In this document: positions 23,901-35,347 of the stretch, piece after piece
Layout of the letters: every line of letters begins with the position of its first letter
Numbering within the stretch: position 1 is the stretch's first letter
Assembly: GCA_015680685.1 (NCBI GenBank)
Contig: MNCI01002855.1
Location: 156,048-202,614 of the forward strand
Direction of reading: 5' to 3'
Source of the DNA: Gnetum montanum
Taxonomy: Eukaryota; Streptophyta; Gnetopsida; Gnetales; Gnetaceae
DNA length: 46,567 bases
Notes under the pieces: model-generated
The model's input: the letters and a program-made list of their open reading frames with translations, nothing else
Databases searched by the model: none
What the model was told of the DNA's origin: nothing
Made by a program: the position numbers and the translations under genes

Positions 23901-25101
23901 AATTACATCATATACCCCAAGATCCATAACATGCAAATCACTAACCCACTACACACCTTTCAATTCTATAAGCACACCTATACACACTTGAACAACTTGA
24001 GTTTCATGAACCCCAATAGAAGATACTATCAACCCAAGAGAAACAGAATGACATACAAGAGCTACATGATGTGCAACCATAGGATCTAAAAATGAATGGC
24101 TAGTACTTGGATCAAATAAAATCAACAAATCAAAGCCCAAAATCATACCTTCCAACTCCATCACTATGTTTGATTGCACATCCAATGGCTAGTCTATTAA
24201 AGCATACTTCCATCCTTGAATCCTCTAGTTCCCTCTTCTTGGCTCAGTGATCGATGTTCCACGATCACTCTAAATGGAAGGTTGTTTTCCTTGATCCCTA
24301 CCTCCTCCACCATTGCTTTCATGTTTCGAGCACCCCCTAACACAGTGTCTTGGCTACCCACATACAAAATAATTCTGGTAATCCCTCTACAGATGGCCAG
24401 GCTACCCGCATATATAATAAACAATCAATCCACAACTAGCTCCAGTAGTAGGACCACGAGTTGGTGTTGGGCACTCTCCTTCATGCCCATGAGCTTTCTT
24501 AGAGGGTCCAAACATCTCTTTGAATGTTAGTCCTCTCTTCTGTCCTTGTCACCTCTCTCTACGAGTTGCACCTTCTTGTTGACTCCTCTCTAAATCCATG
24601 GCTACTACTCTAGCCTCATCATAAGATGTTAATTTGAGGGGTAGTAGGTAGTACTTCAAAGATGTCCTTAAACCTTGAACAAATTTGTTCCCCTATGCTT
24701 GAGCATCTATTTGCATTTGTGGTACATAACTACTAAGTTATGAGAAACAAGCATCATACTCCACCACAGACCAACTACCTTGATGCAAACAATAGAACTC
24801 ATTCTTCTTGGCCTAAGAATATTGGGTAGACACATAACATGCTTTGAAAGATGTGAAAAAATCATCACATGCCACCTCTTGGCTAGTCCATCCCTTGGCT
24901 TACTCTTCAGTCATCCACCAACATCAGGCAGTACCAAGCAACTGATAAATTGCCAAGCTAGTTTGCTAAATTAATGAATAGGCCATCAAATCAAAAGCCT
25001 TTTGTAATTCCTCTACCCATTCTATAGCTATAGTAGGATCCTCAGTGCCATCAAATATAGGATCCTTAATGCCATCAAATTTAGGAGGTCCCAACTATTG
25101 A

Positions 25102-26241
25102 CCTTTTGGTATGTTAAAACCTTAAGGAAAATTGAGAAAAATAATGTTTATGTGATTTTTATGTTTATAGGACAAGAACATGGAGATCACAAGGAGAAGC
25201 TCAAAGAAGAAAGGCATCTACAGGATCTCAAGGAAGCATGAGGTAGTTCAAAGAACATGGACAAGGAACAAAGACTTCAAAGCTCAACTTCAAAGCTTAA
25301 CTATAATTAATTGTAGAAAAGGTGTCTCCATGAAACAGTAAAAGTCTTCCATCAAGTGAAGATGTCTCTCAACAATAGTAGACGTCTTGGTTGAGTTGAA
25401 GGATGCTTAGAATAGGAAGATGTCTCCCTCATGAAGTACATGTGTTGGCTGAGTTAAAGGACGCTTAGAAGAAGACGTCTTCCTTGTGGAGAATATGTCT
25501 CCCAAATGGAATTCTAATACAAAAGACATCTCTATCTTGAAGAATATGTCTCCAGTGACCATTAGATAGTCATTGCACAAATTCTGAGGTGATTTTGGAA
25601 ACATCTAGGATATAAAAAGACTTCATTCTCTTAGAAAAATGGCAAGTGTTGAATGCAAGCAAGTGTTAATATTAAGTAATCATTGTGTAACTTATCCTAT
25701 TGTATTTTTGTGCCTCATTATGCTATCTTTTGTACTAATGTAAGAGATCTATTGTATTATACCTCAAAGTGCAAGGACCTACAAGTTTTTTTGCATCCTT
25801 TTCTTCTAATTTTTGTTTCTCTTTTGTTACCTTGTAGGGTTGATGTGCTTCTTGTGGGAAGGCATCGTTCTTGAGCTTATTGATGTAGTGCCACAATACT
25901 TCGGAGCAAAGCTCAAGTTTTAAAAGCTTTGGGATCTTGGAAACCACATTCTAAGCTTGTTGGTACCTTGTGGAGTTGAGTGGATTCATGACATTGAATC
26001 ACTCTAGAGCAAAACTTAGATCTGTATAGGGTGTGGTACCCTTCAAACAACATTTTTATAGGAACAACTTTTGGAGGTGTGCTTGCGATCTATCCTCTGA
26101 ATGTGGGCTACCCAAGTTGGGGAACCATGTTAAATTTGGTTGTGATCTTTGTGGCTGAAAATTTTTTTTGTATAACTTATTCATCATTCCCTTATAGGTT
26201 CAATGATCCTCACCAACTTTTAAATTTGCTCTACTAGTTCC
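25102..26241 (+). mobile_element. Family D LTR-like repeat, copy 1 (solo LTR candidate)
   Basis: This 1.14-kb insert interrupts the gag of element C and is flanked by the direct repeat CTATTGA (25095-25101, 26242-26248); removing it brings gag sequence back together. It has a TATA box (TATAAAAAG, 25611-25619) preceded by an array of AAGACGTCTT-like motifs at 25337-25560. The end carries TTATTCATCATTCCC and a GTTCAATGATC box, similar to ends of plant copia-type LTRs. An inverted relative is at 39769-40984. The termini are not a clean TG...CA, so the exact ends could shift by a few bases and the copia assignment is inference. Confidence 0.6.
25611..25619 (+). promoter_or_regulatory. TATA box in family D repeat
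   Basis: TATAAAAAG lies about 50 bases after the AAGACGTCTT motif array. It is decayed in copy 2. Confidence 0.5.
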
Positions 26242-26551
26242 CTATTGATAGGTTGCCTATTTGATTCTTTTGAGCATCCACTACCACTACCACTTTCCAC
26301 TTTCTTGACTATGGGAACAGAAGCATCACTAGCTACAACATGCTACTGTAAGATTTGTAATAGTTGTTGTATACGATCTGGTTGACTATTTTTAGGACCA
26401 CTGCTAGATGTTTGAGGAGGTTGCTCCAACCCATCATTAGGCCCTTTTTATTTGTGGGTCTAACCAACATCATGGCCATGCCTACTATACATATCTATAA
26501 CTTGAAATCACAAATGGATGATTACCTCAAACATCAGACAACATTGGAGTA

Positions 26552-26568
26552 AACTAGCTCTAATACCA
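26552..26568 (-). promoter_or_regulatory. Primer binding site, tRNA-iMet type (family C)
   Basis: On minus, TGGTATTAGAGCTAGTT follows the LTR end by a few bases. It matches the standard TGGTATCAGAGC initiator-methionine site with one C-to-T change, and fixes the minus orientation of element C. Confidence 0.8.
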
Positions 26569-26571
26569 CAA

Positions 26572-26786
26572 TGTAACACCCTGCCTTAGCTAGGGTAAGG
26601 TGATGCTTAGGATCACTAGTAATCTTACAATGGAAGCATGATAAACTAAAAGCTAATGATGTGTAGAAATATGTTATATTAAGGAAGATCAAACTGCACA
26701 ACAAACCATGCTAACCCAAAAATTAAACATACATGTTGATTTATAAAATTTCATGTCTCTACATAATCAAACAATCTACAGTGCTA
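26572..26786 (-). mobile_element. Family C 5' LTR, truncated by family B junction
   Basis: It matches 20459-20675 closely (shared TGTAACACC start and a common run of about 215 bases) and then stops abruptly at about 26786, where family B gag-region sequence begins. The outer half of the LTR, including any target duplication, is missing. Confidence 0.8.
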
Positions 26787-26849
26787 AGTTTGAATGCCTG
26801 TTACTGCATGCATGACCACACACAATCATATGTGTGTTCGCCATGTCCT

Positions 26850-27740
26850 TGACCAGTAAGGCACTGGATTGGGATCATGCACTTCCCAGGGCCTCCATTT
26901 CCTCTTTGGAGGATTTTCTTAGCTAATTCTTCATTCACTTCAAGTATAACTTGAAGCACAAGGCAACCCTGGACTAGCTAATGCAAAATAAGTAGGGCCA
27001 CTTAGAGCCTATGCAAAAATTCATACAATGTTGGAGCACATAGATCAACAAAATCCATGATCCCATTGTGGAAACACACCTACTGGCAATTTTCAAGAGT
27101 GTAGTGAATGACTTTATTAAGTTAAAGCTATACTATTTAGCCCCAAAATCCTTAAGCCAAGCATTTGCTCAAACCAAGAGCATTCAAGATGTAGTAGAGG
27201 CCAACAAGGACTTGTCCTACATGGCCTACAAGAACTTGCATGTCAAAAAGGATAAGGACAAAGGCGAACAGGCAACCACAACCATGGCAATGGTGGCCAA
27301 CAAGGCCAAGCCAACCAATGCTAAACCACCAGCCAAGCCACCCAAGGCCCTAGCTAATAACAAGGCTTCTAGCCCTAGAATTGCAATAAGCAACCAACCT
27401 ACAACATTGGTAGCCATGGGGCAAGCTACCCCAAGGTCAAACTTTGAGTGCAAGGACTGCTCAAAGTAGACACAGTTACCACTCAAGCTGTTAGAACTCC
27501 TAGACCAATTGCTTAAGGCTGGAAGAATCTAGTACAAGCAGATGTCCAAGGATGCTTGTAAGCGACATGATAGGTACTGTGAGGTCCTTAGGAATCCCTT
27601 GGCTATAGCACCAAACAAGCCTCTGGTCCCTAAACATTTCAGGCTATACTGATTTTGCCACTATCATCAATTACCCAGGCATGACATAGACTTCTACATG
27701 GCTCTACAAGATGACATCTAGCACATGATTGATTGGGGTA
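26850..27740 (+). pseudogene. Family B gag, copy 2
   Basis: This is a decayed Ty3/gypsy capsid-like gag. It runs from ALDWDHALPRASISS through EDFL and HFKYNLKHKATLD (gag core pattern) to ETHLLAIFKSVVNDFIKL at 27070. An Ala/Lys/Pro-rich linker with NKAKPTNAKPPAKPPKALAN follows. A Tat-type knuckle remnant FCHYHQLPRHDIDFYMAL at about 27652-27705 leads into HMIDWGKL. Several single stops interrupt it (mostly TAG or TAA in place of Gln or Trp). The start is not visible because the element is cut at 26786. Confidence 0.65.
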
Positions 27741-29125
27741 AGTTGGTTCTTGATGCCACCAACCTAGTTTGCCCCCAAAATCAATCAATGAGGATCTACA
27801 AGGACCCTTTGAATGTAGGTGGTGCAGCATACATCATCAATGCTATCAACATTGATGGCAACTTAGAATCGGTGCAGGAGCCATTCGTGGTTCTTGTGCC
27901 CTCTAGGAACACTAGGGCCTCCTTGACATCCACCAATTTGAGGATCCCTTTTGTTATTAGAGCATCACCTCAATCACTCACAACATCCTTTGTGATCAAG
28001 GTCCTATAGCACATTACAACAACAATAGCCCAGTAACCCTTTGTTCTTAGGATTCCATAACATGTAGACTCCTCACCTACTCGAAGTCTAATGGTGGACC
28101 ATGCATCAACCCCTACATGTCCAAGGGATCATCCTGCAAGCAACACTGGTAAAACATCTAAGTGGTAACTTGGGAGGCCTAGTGAGCACCTCGTTGAAAA
28201 AATGATTAGGTAGCACCAGGAGCAAAAAGAGCTGGGTTCATCGAAGCCCATCCCCTTGCCCACCATCCCCATGGCCAAATTAATTAAGAAGGCCACCACA
28301 AGCAACTAGCAACCAAGCATTGAGGCTCCTAGGCAAGTAAGGCAAGCCAAGCCCAAATCTCCTTCATGAGAGATTCATCTTTTGGGCTGCATGAAGGAGA
28401 TGAAAGCTAATAAAACAATAGATAGTGGCAAAGACTTTCTAGACACATTAGCTTAGGTCAAATAGGCTTTAAAATAGAAGAACACAATGTTAAGCCTATA
28501 CAACCTGATCATGACCTCCTCTGCCCATCGTGAAGCACTGGTCCGGATCTTGACCTCCATTCCTATTATGGAGAACATCCCAACTAATGAACAATCCATC
28601 CATGCTATGATGCTTTCCCCTACACCATAGGAATCGAGCTCAACACTCCTGTTGTTCTGTAATGAGGTGATCAAGGTTGACACTAAGAAGGGTTAGGTTA
28701 TTACTGCACCAATGTTTATCACAATTCACATTGGGCAATGCAAAATCTGAAGGATGCATGTTGATGATGGGTTTGCAACCAACATCATCCCATATATCAT
28801 CATTAATAAGCTAGGTCTTTTTGACTAAATAAAACTCACAAAGATAACATGCTTGAAGTCTTTCAATGAATCATGCATTGTTGTAAGCGGAATGGTCACA
28901 ATAGCCTTCATGGCAAGGGAGCAATTCCCCACCATTGTAGAGTTCATCATAATTGAAGAGATGCTTGTATTCAACTTGATCTTGGGTAGGTCGTGGTTGG
29001 CCTAACTGCGGGCCGTCTCTTCTCCTATTCACCAAGAAATCCACCTTCCATACAGAGGTGGTGAGGTTATCATTTATAGTGATAATGCAGCCCCTTTGGC
29101 CATCAACAATATAGACTCAGAATAA
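27741..29125 (+). pseudogene. Family B linker and protease, copy 2
   Basis: A proline- and charge-rich linker (27741-28620) leads into an aspartic protease. The motifs are VDDGFATNIIPYIIIDKLG near 28758-28820 and FNLILGRSWLA at about 28970-29005, followed by APLAINNIDSE. Copy 1 (6235-6725) has the same protein, and the two copies differ by scattered substitutions (for example VDDGF against VNDGA). The DDG box likely holds the catalytic Asp. Stops occur several times, so the protein is not made from this copy. No RT follows. Confidence 0.7.
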
Positions 29126-29629
29126 GGGTTAGAGGTGGATTTCTCCTATGACGTGCCTCCCATAAAGGACGAGGGTGAAACATGTGAGGTAGACTAACCC
29201 GAGGGACCAAAGGGAGCCAACGACCTCCTGGAGGATGCTTTGTGGGGCAAAATTTCCCTTCGACATAGTTGATGAAGGTCAAGGTGAGTACTGCATAGTA
29301 CCATCTAGGCCCTACATGCTACCTAACCCACACTAGATTAGGAAGCAACTATGCAACTAAGGCACCCCCTTAGTCCAACGTGCACTAGGTGCCTACTTGC
29401 TCTTCACTTCTGCATACCTTGCATGCTTGCATCTTGTTTGCACATTTATGTTTAGCTTGGTTGTTTGCATTTTGCATTTTTTTCTTTGTTACGGATTTAT
29501 TTTCTTTGTTTGTGCATTTTTGATTAGTTTACGCATATGCTTATTTAGTTTACTCTTTACCAGTTATTAGCCTATGCATGAAAAACATGAAAATACATAA
29601 AAATTATAAAAACTAAAACTACAAAAATG

Positions 29630-29905
29630 TGTGGCCCACCATGGCCTAAAACTAGCAATCTCCCTTACATCACATGGCCCAAAAAGGCCTTAAACTAGCA
29701 CATGACTTGCCATGGCCCTAAATTGGCATTGCATGGCTTGCCACAGCATAAAACTGGCAACACTTTTCCTTCTATCGCATGGCTTGAAAAGGCCTTAAAC
29801 TACCACTAGGGCCCAATGTGGCCTAGAACTGGCCCAAAATGGCCTAAAACTATCATTGTGGCCTAGAATGGCCTTAAACTAGCATCGACCCTCTTGCAAA
29901 ATGGC
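29630..29905. repeat. GGCC-centred degenerate minisatellite (family B)
   Basis: About eight units of 30-40 bases have the core TGGCCTTAAACTAGCA and a CATGGCCCA partner. The same array appears inverted in copy 1 at about 7425-7715. It lies between the protease stop and the 3' end of the antisense gene. Confidence 0.7.
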
Positions 29906-30144
29906 CTATCCATCTTACCATCACACAATCATATCATTGCGTAATCATAACTTAGTACAACAATCCATCGCAACATCAGCACAATAAACACATAACAAAT
30001 AATCGCAAAAGTTACATACTCCATATAGCAAACACAATCATTACATGCCATCTCACATCAATAATAGTACATAGCATAAGCATCAATACCATGTTGCAAA
30101 AAATACACAAAAATGCCCAATAGTAGAGCTACATTAGAACATGC

Positions 30145-33100
30145 TTAACCAATGGTACTAGGCAGAGGTGGGGGTGCTTCTTCCTCCACTACGCCACTAG
30201 GTCCTACAGCATCGCCTAGTGCTTGCTACAACAACAAAAAAACAACAAACAATTAGTAAGCAAATGTACAATATACAAACTAACATGAAAAAGTAATAAA
30301 AATAAACAAACAAAAAACTAACCTGAGAGGATCTTACAACGATCATGTCTAGAGGCAAATTATCAAGGCCCTCTTCTAGGCGTTAGAGGATCTTGACCTT
30401 AGATAGTCATGTCCAGTCCTCCTAGCCAGAGTCAATCCCTACAAGGTCTTGCATTTATCCACAATGGTCCATGCGAGTGGCTCCATCGAAAATGTAGAAG
30501 ATGAAGCCTCTCCTGAGGGGGTGACAATTTGCCTCTCCAAAGAACCACTCACCATGATATGATGAGTGAACAACTTGTAGGCTCGTCTCTCACCAATTGC
30601 CTCAAGGAACAACTCAAGCAACAACATTCAACAGACTCCTCCTTGTACCACTTAAGGTACACATCTCACTCATTCTTATAGTGGTGCTTGTGGTTCTTTT
30701 GGGTCTACCCCCACATGTACACCTTTTTACTATAACTTTTCTAGTCCTAGTTCTTTTGGGTGAGTAGATCCATTTGGAGTTGCTACTCCATAATCTCTTG
30801 GGTTACCTTATTTTTACCCTAGATGGTTGACCAGTACCTAGCATAGTCTATCTCCATGGTCCACCAAGTATTGTCTCCCTATGAGCAAGCTACTAAAAAT
30901 TCATAATGGAACTGAAGGTACCCTATCTTTGTGTCTTGGCTTATCACCCTCTCTTGGAGCTTGTGAACACACTTCCATAGGTGCTCATTTGAGTGCCTGC
31001 AGAGCCATAATGCTTTTGTAGAGGAAAGCACACATTTGCTCACTGCCTCATATATACAACGAGGCACCTACTTCACTTTAGGAGGGGACTCAGGGATGAT
31101 GTCCACTTTGGCCATCCTTCTCAGATCCCAGTGAAGCTTAGAACCTATTCACATATAATTAGCAAATTAACTTTAGCCACAAACTAAGCTTTCAATCAGT
31201 AAGGCATCAAAGCAAAGCAAAATCACACACATACTGAGCTCAGGATTGGTCTACTGTAGGTGGTCAACTATGTCCTCCATGATGCCTTCCATGAAGGCAA
31301 ACTTGTCAAGCATGTCTACCCATGGCTTCATGTGGTAGGTAGACATCTTATCACTAGCGAGCACATCTGAGGCTGTAACACAACAATGCACTTAATAACA
31401 ACTGAATAGCCAAAGATTCTAGAGCAAAAGAGCAACAATAGATGATAATTTAAGGCACCTACCTAACAATCCCTTAGGTGCAAGAGCAAGGGGGTCACCT
31501 AGCTATGGGCCATCAAAAAGGTGATCAAAATCACCCTCATCAGGGTGGAATAACCCCTCCTCCTCCAACTGTTGGAGGGTCTGTATGGCCTTACACAGTT
31601 CCTCCCCACACACTCCTCCCTCCTTAGCTTGAGGAGGGACCTCCTCTACTACTACTTCCACTGCTGCTCAAGTAGCCCTCTCTCCTAATTTTGACAATTT
31701 AAAATATAATGCCTTAGCACATATTAGTCACATTAGCACATTAGTATAACATAGTAGAAAAATATAAAAATATAAACATGAAAAATTACAAAAAATTGAC
31801 GCATCTGATAAAGTACGTATACTAACCTGTAACCTTTGTGCTTAAACCATGAAGCTTAAGGTGGATTTTCTTGCCACTTGCTTTTCCAACCTCAAGAGCA
31901 ACCTCCTCTATAAGGCATGGCCTCTTGATCTTCACCTTGGATAATCTCCTTGTCTCTGTAATATAGCAATTTGCCTTGTTCACGTTCCCAGTTCCAACTG
32001 GGGGACCCTTGCCTATGTTGTCATGTGAATAGTGTGACTACCCCAAGAGACCTTTGGTCATTACTGAATATGACTCATCGATCTCCTTTAGGGGGTTTTG
32101 TGCACAATTTGTCGTGAACATATGCTTAACCTAAGGCTTCGACAGCTGCTCACAATCCTATATGACCTATCACTAATTATCACGTACCAGTAAGAGCTTC
32201 GTAAACCTTTGCAAATACCTTGTGAAGAATGCAAAGTATACGTGAGACTTGGCCTGGAGGTTGAAGCGTAGCTTAGTGATCTCTACATGCAAGCCAGTGG
32301 CAATGTACAAGGCCTAGTTGAATCTCATGCCCTCTTGCAACACCTCTCTCATCACCTGTGCTTGCCCACATCAAGGATTTTTCCTTGGAAGAGCAACTTT
32401 GAGAAGGCATGAGCATAGAATAGAGAGTAGAGCTCCTAAACCTCAAGCACAAGCACATCTTTAATTGGGATGCCCTTGTGAGATCGAGTGGCCCCAAACT
32501 AGTCCTTAGTCTCTCCTTTATGGTCCACCTCTCTATTAGCCTTATCAATGACCAATGGACCATCAGTGGGGGTGCCAAAGAGGTTAGCAAATAAGGCCTC
32601 ATTAAGTTCTAGAACTACCCTCACATTGCATACTTGGTGACAAGATGTCAGATGTCAATGCTGAAGGAGTCTATGATGGTGACCATTTCAGCCACTGGAA
32701 TGCTTGGGCTAAGGGCCAAGAAAAGGTCCATCAACCTAGCACGTGTGAGCCTACTGGTCAGCTCATCTGAGGCCTAGTGGCACAACCAATGCTACACACC
32801 CTCTACATCATCATATTTCATGATGAGGATGGCCTTAGTGTAGCCTATGGTGACCATCGTCACCTCTCCTAAAGTAATCGTCGCTGTAATAAAGACAAAA
32901 ACAATGTTAACACCATGGAATGGAAAATCAATAAGCATATGTGAGCAAGCAAAATAACTAAATAGTAAATGCTTACATGATACAAATGGAGTGCAGGATG
33001 GAGGTGGTGGTGTAAGCATCTTCTCAATATTAATCTCACCACTAGCCCATTCCTCATGTAGCCAATCATGGATCTTGCACTGCTCGAACGCCCTTAGGTA

Positions 33101-33791
33101 TTGCGTAGGGTAGGACCCTAGATCAACTCCCACCTACTCAAGTATAGCCTCCTAAAAGTTTGGGCTAGACGACATTACCTCTAGGATGGTATGAGTTAAG
33201 GCAAGAGCATCCCTCTCGTTGTGTAGACCCTGCTTGTCAACTCTAAATCTGGCAACAAGCATGAGTAGTTAGCAACTTAGCGTGAGCCAATAGTAAAGAA
33301 CATGACAAAAAAAACCATAAGAGTACTCATCCTCCGACATAGTATATAGTTCTAGGTGGGTTCTAGGACAAAGTGTGCACAAACAGAGAGCAATAAAGAG
33401 GATGTTGCTCTTATTGTAATAAGAGAACTCTGGCATTTGCCAAATACTGAATAAAGGTCAAGCGCTCCTAGAACCTCTACCTGAACCACCTACTCCATCA
33501 TCATCAGTAGTAGGCTCATTGGACATGAACCTCAAAATGCCCTAGTTGGCCCTAGGCAGTAACATCTCTATGATGACGTTGGCAGCCTCCATCGCTAAGT
33601 GTGACCACATCATCACACTAAAGTATTGGAGTAGGAACTCTATGAACTCACGTGCCCCTAGGTGAAACCACACTACCTAATGACCTACACACGTATAGTG
33701 TGCAGGCGTGTTGGGAACAGGCTCACTCATGCAGCAAAGAATGCCAACGAGCTCCATGACAACTAGGATGGGCTTCAATAGCACTTTACAA
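30145..33791 (-). pseudogene. Antisense multi-exon gene inside family B, copy 2
   Basis: Exons on minus: 33791-33331, 33248-32977, 32883-31827, 31684-31463, 31366-31235, 31144-30323, 30225-30145 (stop TAA at 30147-30145). Introns are 82, 93, 142, 96, 90 and 97 bases with GT...AG ends; copy 2's first donor is ATGAGT where copy 1 keeps GTGAGT. An acceptor TTTGCAG before 33791 implies an upstream exon. Exon one resembles an FCP1/NIF HAD phosphatase (KPILVVMELVGILC; REFIEFLLQYFSVMMW; YYNKSNILFI, then THLE). The third exon carries LTRARLMDLFLAL, NEALFANLFGLP (copy 1) and NWASYIAIGLHEEI (copy 1), of unknown family. The last exon encodes QALGDAVGPSGVVEEE. Several stops replace Gln or Trp codons, so this copy is likely dead. 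The gene is about 1,000 codons and lies opposite to gag-protease. Confidence 0.65.
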
Positions 33792-34009
33792 CTGCAAAGC
33801 AACAAAACGAAGAATTAGCATACACACATTAGATGCAAATTTTGACAAAATATATTAAATTTAACTTAGCAAAATTAGCATAACATGTCATCCATTAGCA
33901 AAAATATCCTAAGGCCCCTTGGGCCCCATGGTTATAGGACATTAACACACACATTTGATGCACCTGGTACTCACTAGGGTATGGCATGCTTTGCATAAGA
34001 TTAGCATTT

Positions 34010-34155
34010 TTTTCTACATGTTCGCACATTTAGCACTATCATTGTTTGCATGTTTTACTAGTTTAGCATTGTTACGGTTTGTAGGTTTAGCATTTTTTGC
34101 AAGTTTAGCATTGTTAGCATTAGGGCATCTTACAAGTTTAGCATTAAGTGTAATG
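34010..34155. repeat. GTTTAGCATT short repeat run
   Basis: The phrase GTTTAGCATT recurs about five times with 10-25-base spacing. It is non-coding low-complexity DNA upstream of the antisense gene. Confidence 0.6.
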
Positions 34156-34179
34156 TAAAAATTTTTCAAGTTTTTCTAA

Positions 34180-34445
34180 TTCTGGACAACATAGTCCAGA
34201 ATGTTGCAAAATTTTTTCTAACTCTGGGTTACCTCTAAGAGTGTAGTCCAGAAACACTGTAATTCTTTTAAACTCTAGATCACCCTAACTACACTTTGGA
34301 AGACTGGGGAGCATAGTCCTAGACTACCAAAAATTCTAATCCTTGACTATGCTCCCATAGAGTGTAGTCACAAAAAAAATAACTGTTGGACAAGCCATTT
34401 CGGTAAATACTAGGCATCAACTACACCACCAAGATGGGAGCGTAG
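34180..34445. repeat. GGACTAYGCTCC / GGAGCRTAGTCC motif cluster 1
   Basis: Motifs in both orientations: CATAGTCC (34190), TGTAGTCC (34240), GGAGCATAGTCC (34311), GACTATGCTCC (34344) and GGAGCGTAGTCC (34428). A second, larger cluster is at 37150-37910. The two lie on either side of the solo family A LTR and probably belong to one LTR-like tail of family B. Confidence 0.6.
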
Positions 34446-34449
34446 TCCT

Positions 34450-35342
34450 AGCCATGGCTAGTGAGAACCAAGGTTTGGCTACCATCCCAATGCTCTCTCC
34501 ATGCACCATGTCCTGCTACGGTGACATGCACTACTTACGCCCTACACAGCCCGCATCCTCCATCGTCTCAAGGAAAAAATGCACACTGGGTGCCTACCGT
34601 GGTTGTAGTCCTTGTGGCTGTGCCACCTAACACCCACTAAGACTATGGTCCCTATGGTCATGCCACCCACACTGACAGCACTACCCTGCACCATGCCTCA
34701 ACTCTACCTACTACTACAACTTGTAATTTTTAACAAAAAAAATGGTAGAAATCCTCTGTTGCGCCATCCCCCTCCTCATCTATCTACAGTCTACATCTCA
34801 TGGGTGGGGTGGGGACATTGTAATCCCAGAATGGAATTCCTATCATTGGGAGAGGCCTTTAGAACATTTGCAACATTACCACCCCTTGGCATTTTGTTGA
34901 TCTTTCGAGGCTCTCGTCATCGGTGCCTCCTCTAGGTGGCACTTATAGCATTATGGCCCCACCATTTTGCTAATTTTTTAGGCTCTTGCCATTGCCGGAG
35001 CTCTCAAACACCTACATCATCATCACCTCCCATCATTTTCCTAATCTTTTTGGACACTTGCCACTAGTTTGGCCTCTGGAACATTTGCAGCATTCTCACC
35101 TCAACACCTTTATTGGCCTCACAAACACTTACAACTGGCTTAGTTGCTATAGCATTTGCAACACCCTCGCATCTAGCAACTTACTTACATCTCATGTTTT
35201 ATGGTTGTTTTCTTGCCTTTTCTGAGTTATGTTTGTAGGATGAAGCCCTAGGTCATTGTGTAGAGACACATCCCATCATAGCAACAAGTTATCACATTAC
35301 TCTGATGTGCATGATTGGACTAGCCAAGCCACTTAAGAGTGC
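34450..35342. other. Family B tail, no gene recognised
   Basis: C-rich plus strand with short open frames (for example 34612-34935) that match nothing I know. Phrases such as TTTTGCTAATCTTT and CATTTGCAACA recur loosely. It leads up to the solo LTR target site ATATC at 35343. Confidence 0.4.
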
Positions 35343-35347
35343 ATATC

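Larger units (their letters stand above)
21000..26545 (-). pseudogene. Family C Ty3/gypsy gag-pol, broken, with a D insertion
   Basis: Reading right to left: the gag core (PPKFDG, then TAWCWW) at about 25090-24850; two CCHC-type knuckles (CG-x-PGHL and CG-x-PRHC) near 24420-24330; protease with FDPSTSHSF at about 24110, replacing the usual FDSGATHSF; RT with FSKIDLKSGYHQV and the catalytic FVDD at 23119-23108; RNase H (DASGDGFGCVL, then [16 protein letters not shown]) at about 22690-22480; integrase core MDFIVGLPQ to WIVSDRDAQF at 21931-21720, then AYHPQ and AEFAY; and a C-terminal tail with HEVFHVSML and HVIDH at about 21140-21060. The order PR-RT-RH-INT and this tail fit chromovirus-type elements; the chromodomain itself is not seen. 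Many stops are TAG or TAA where Gln is expected. The gag is split at 25101 by family D. Confidence 0.85.

Noticed and set aside
34612-34935. 107-residue plus-strand open frame as a gene
   Set aside because: It lies in the non-coding tail of family B, has no recognisable domain, and codon use looks random.
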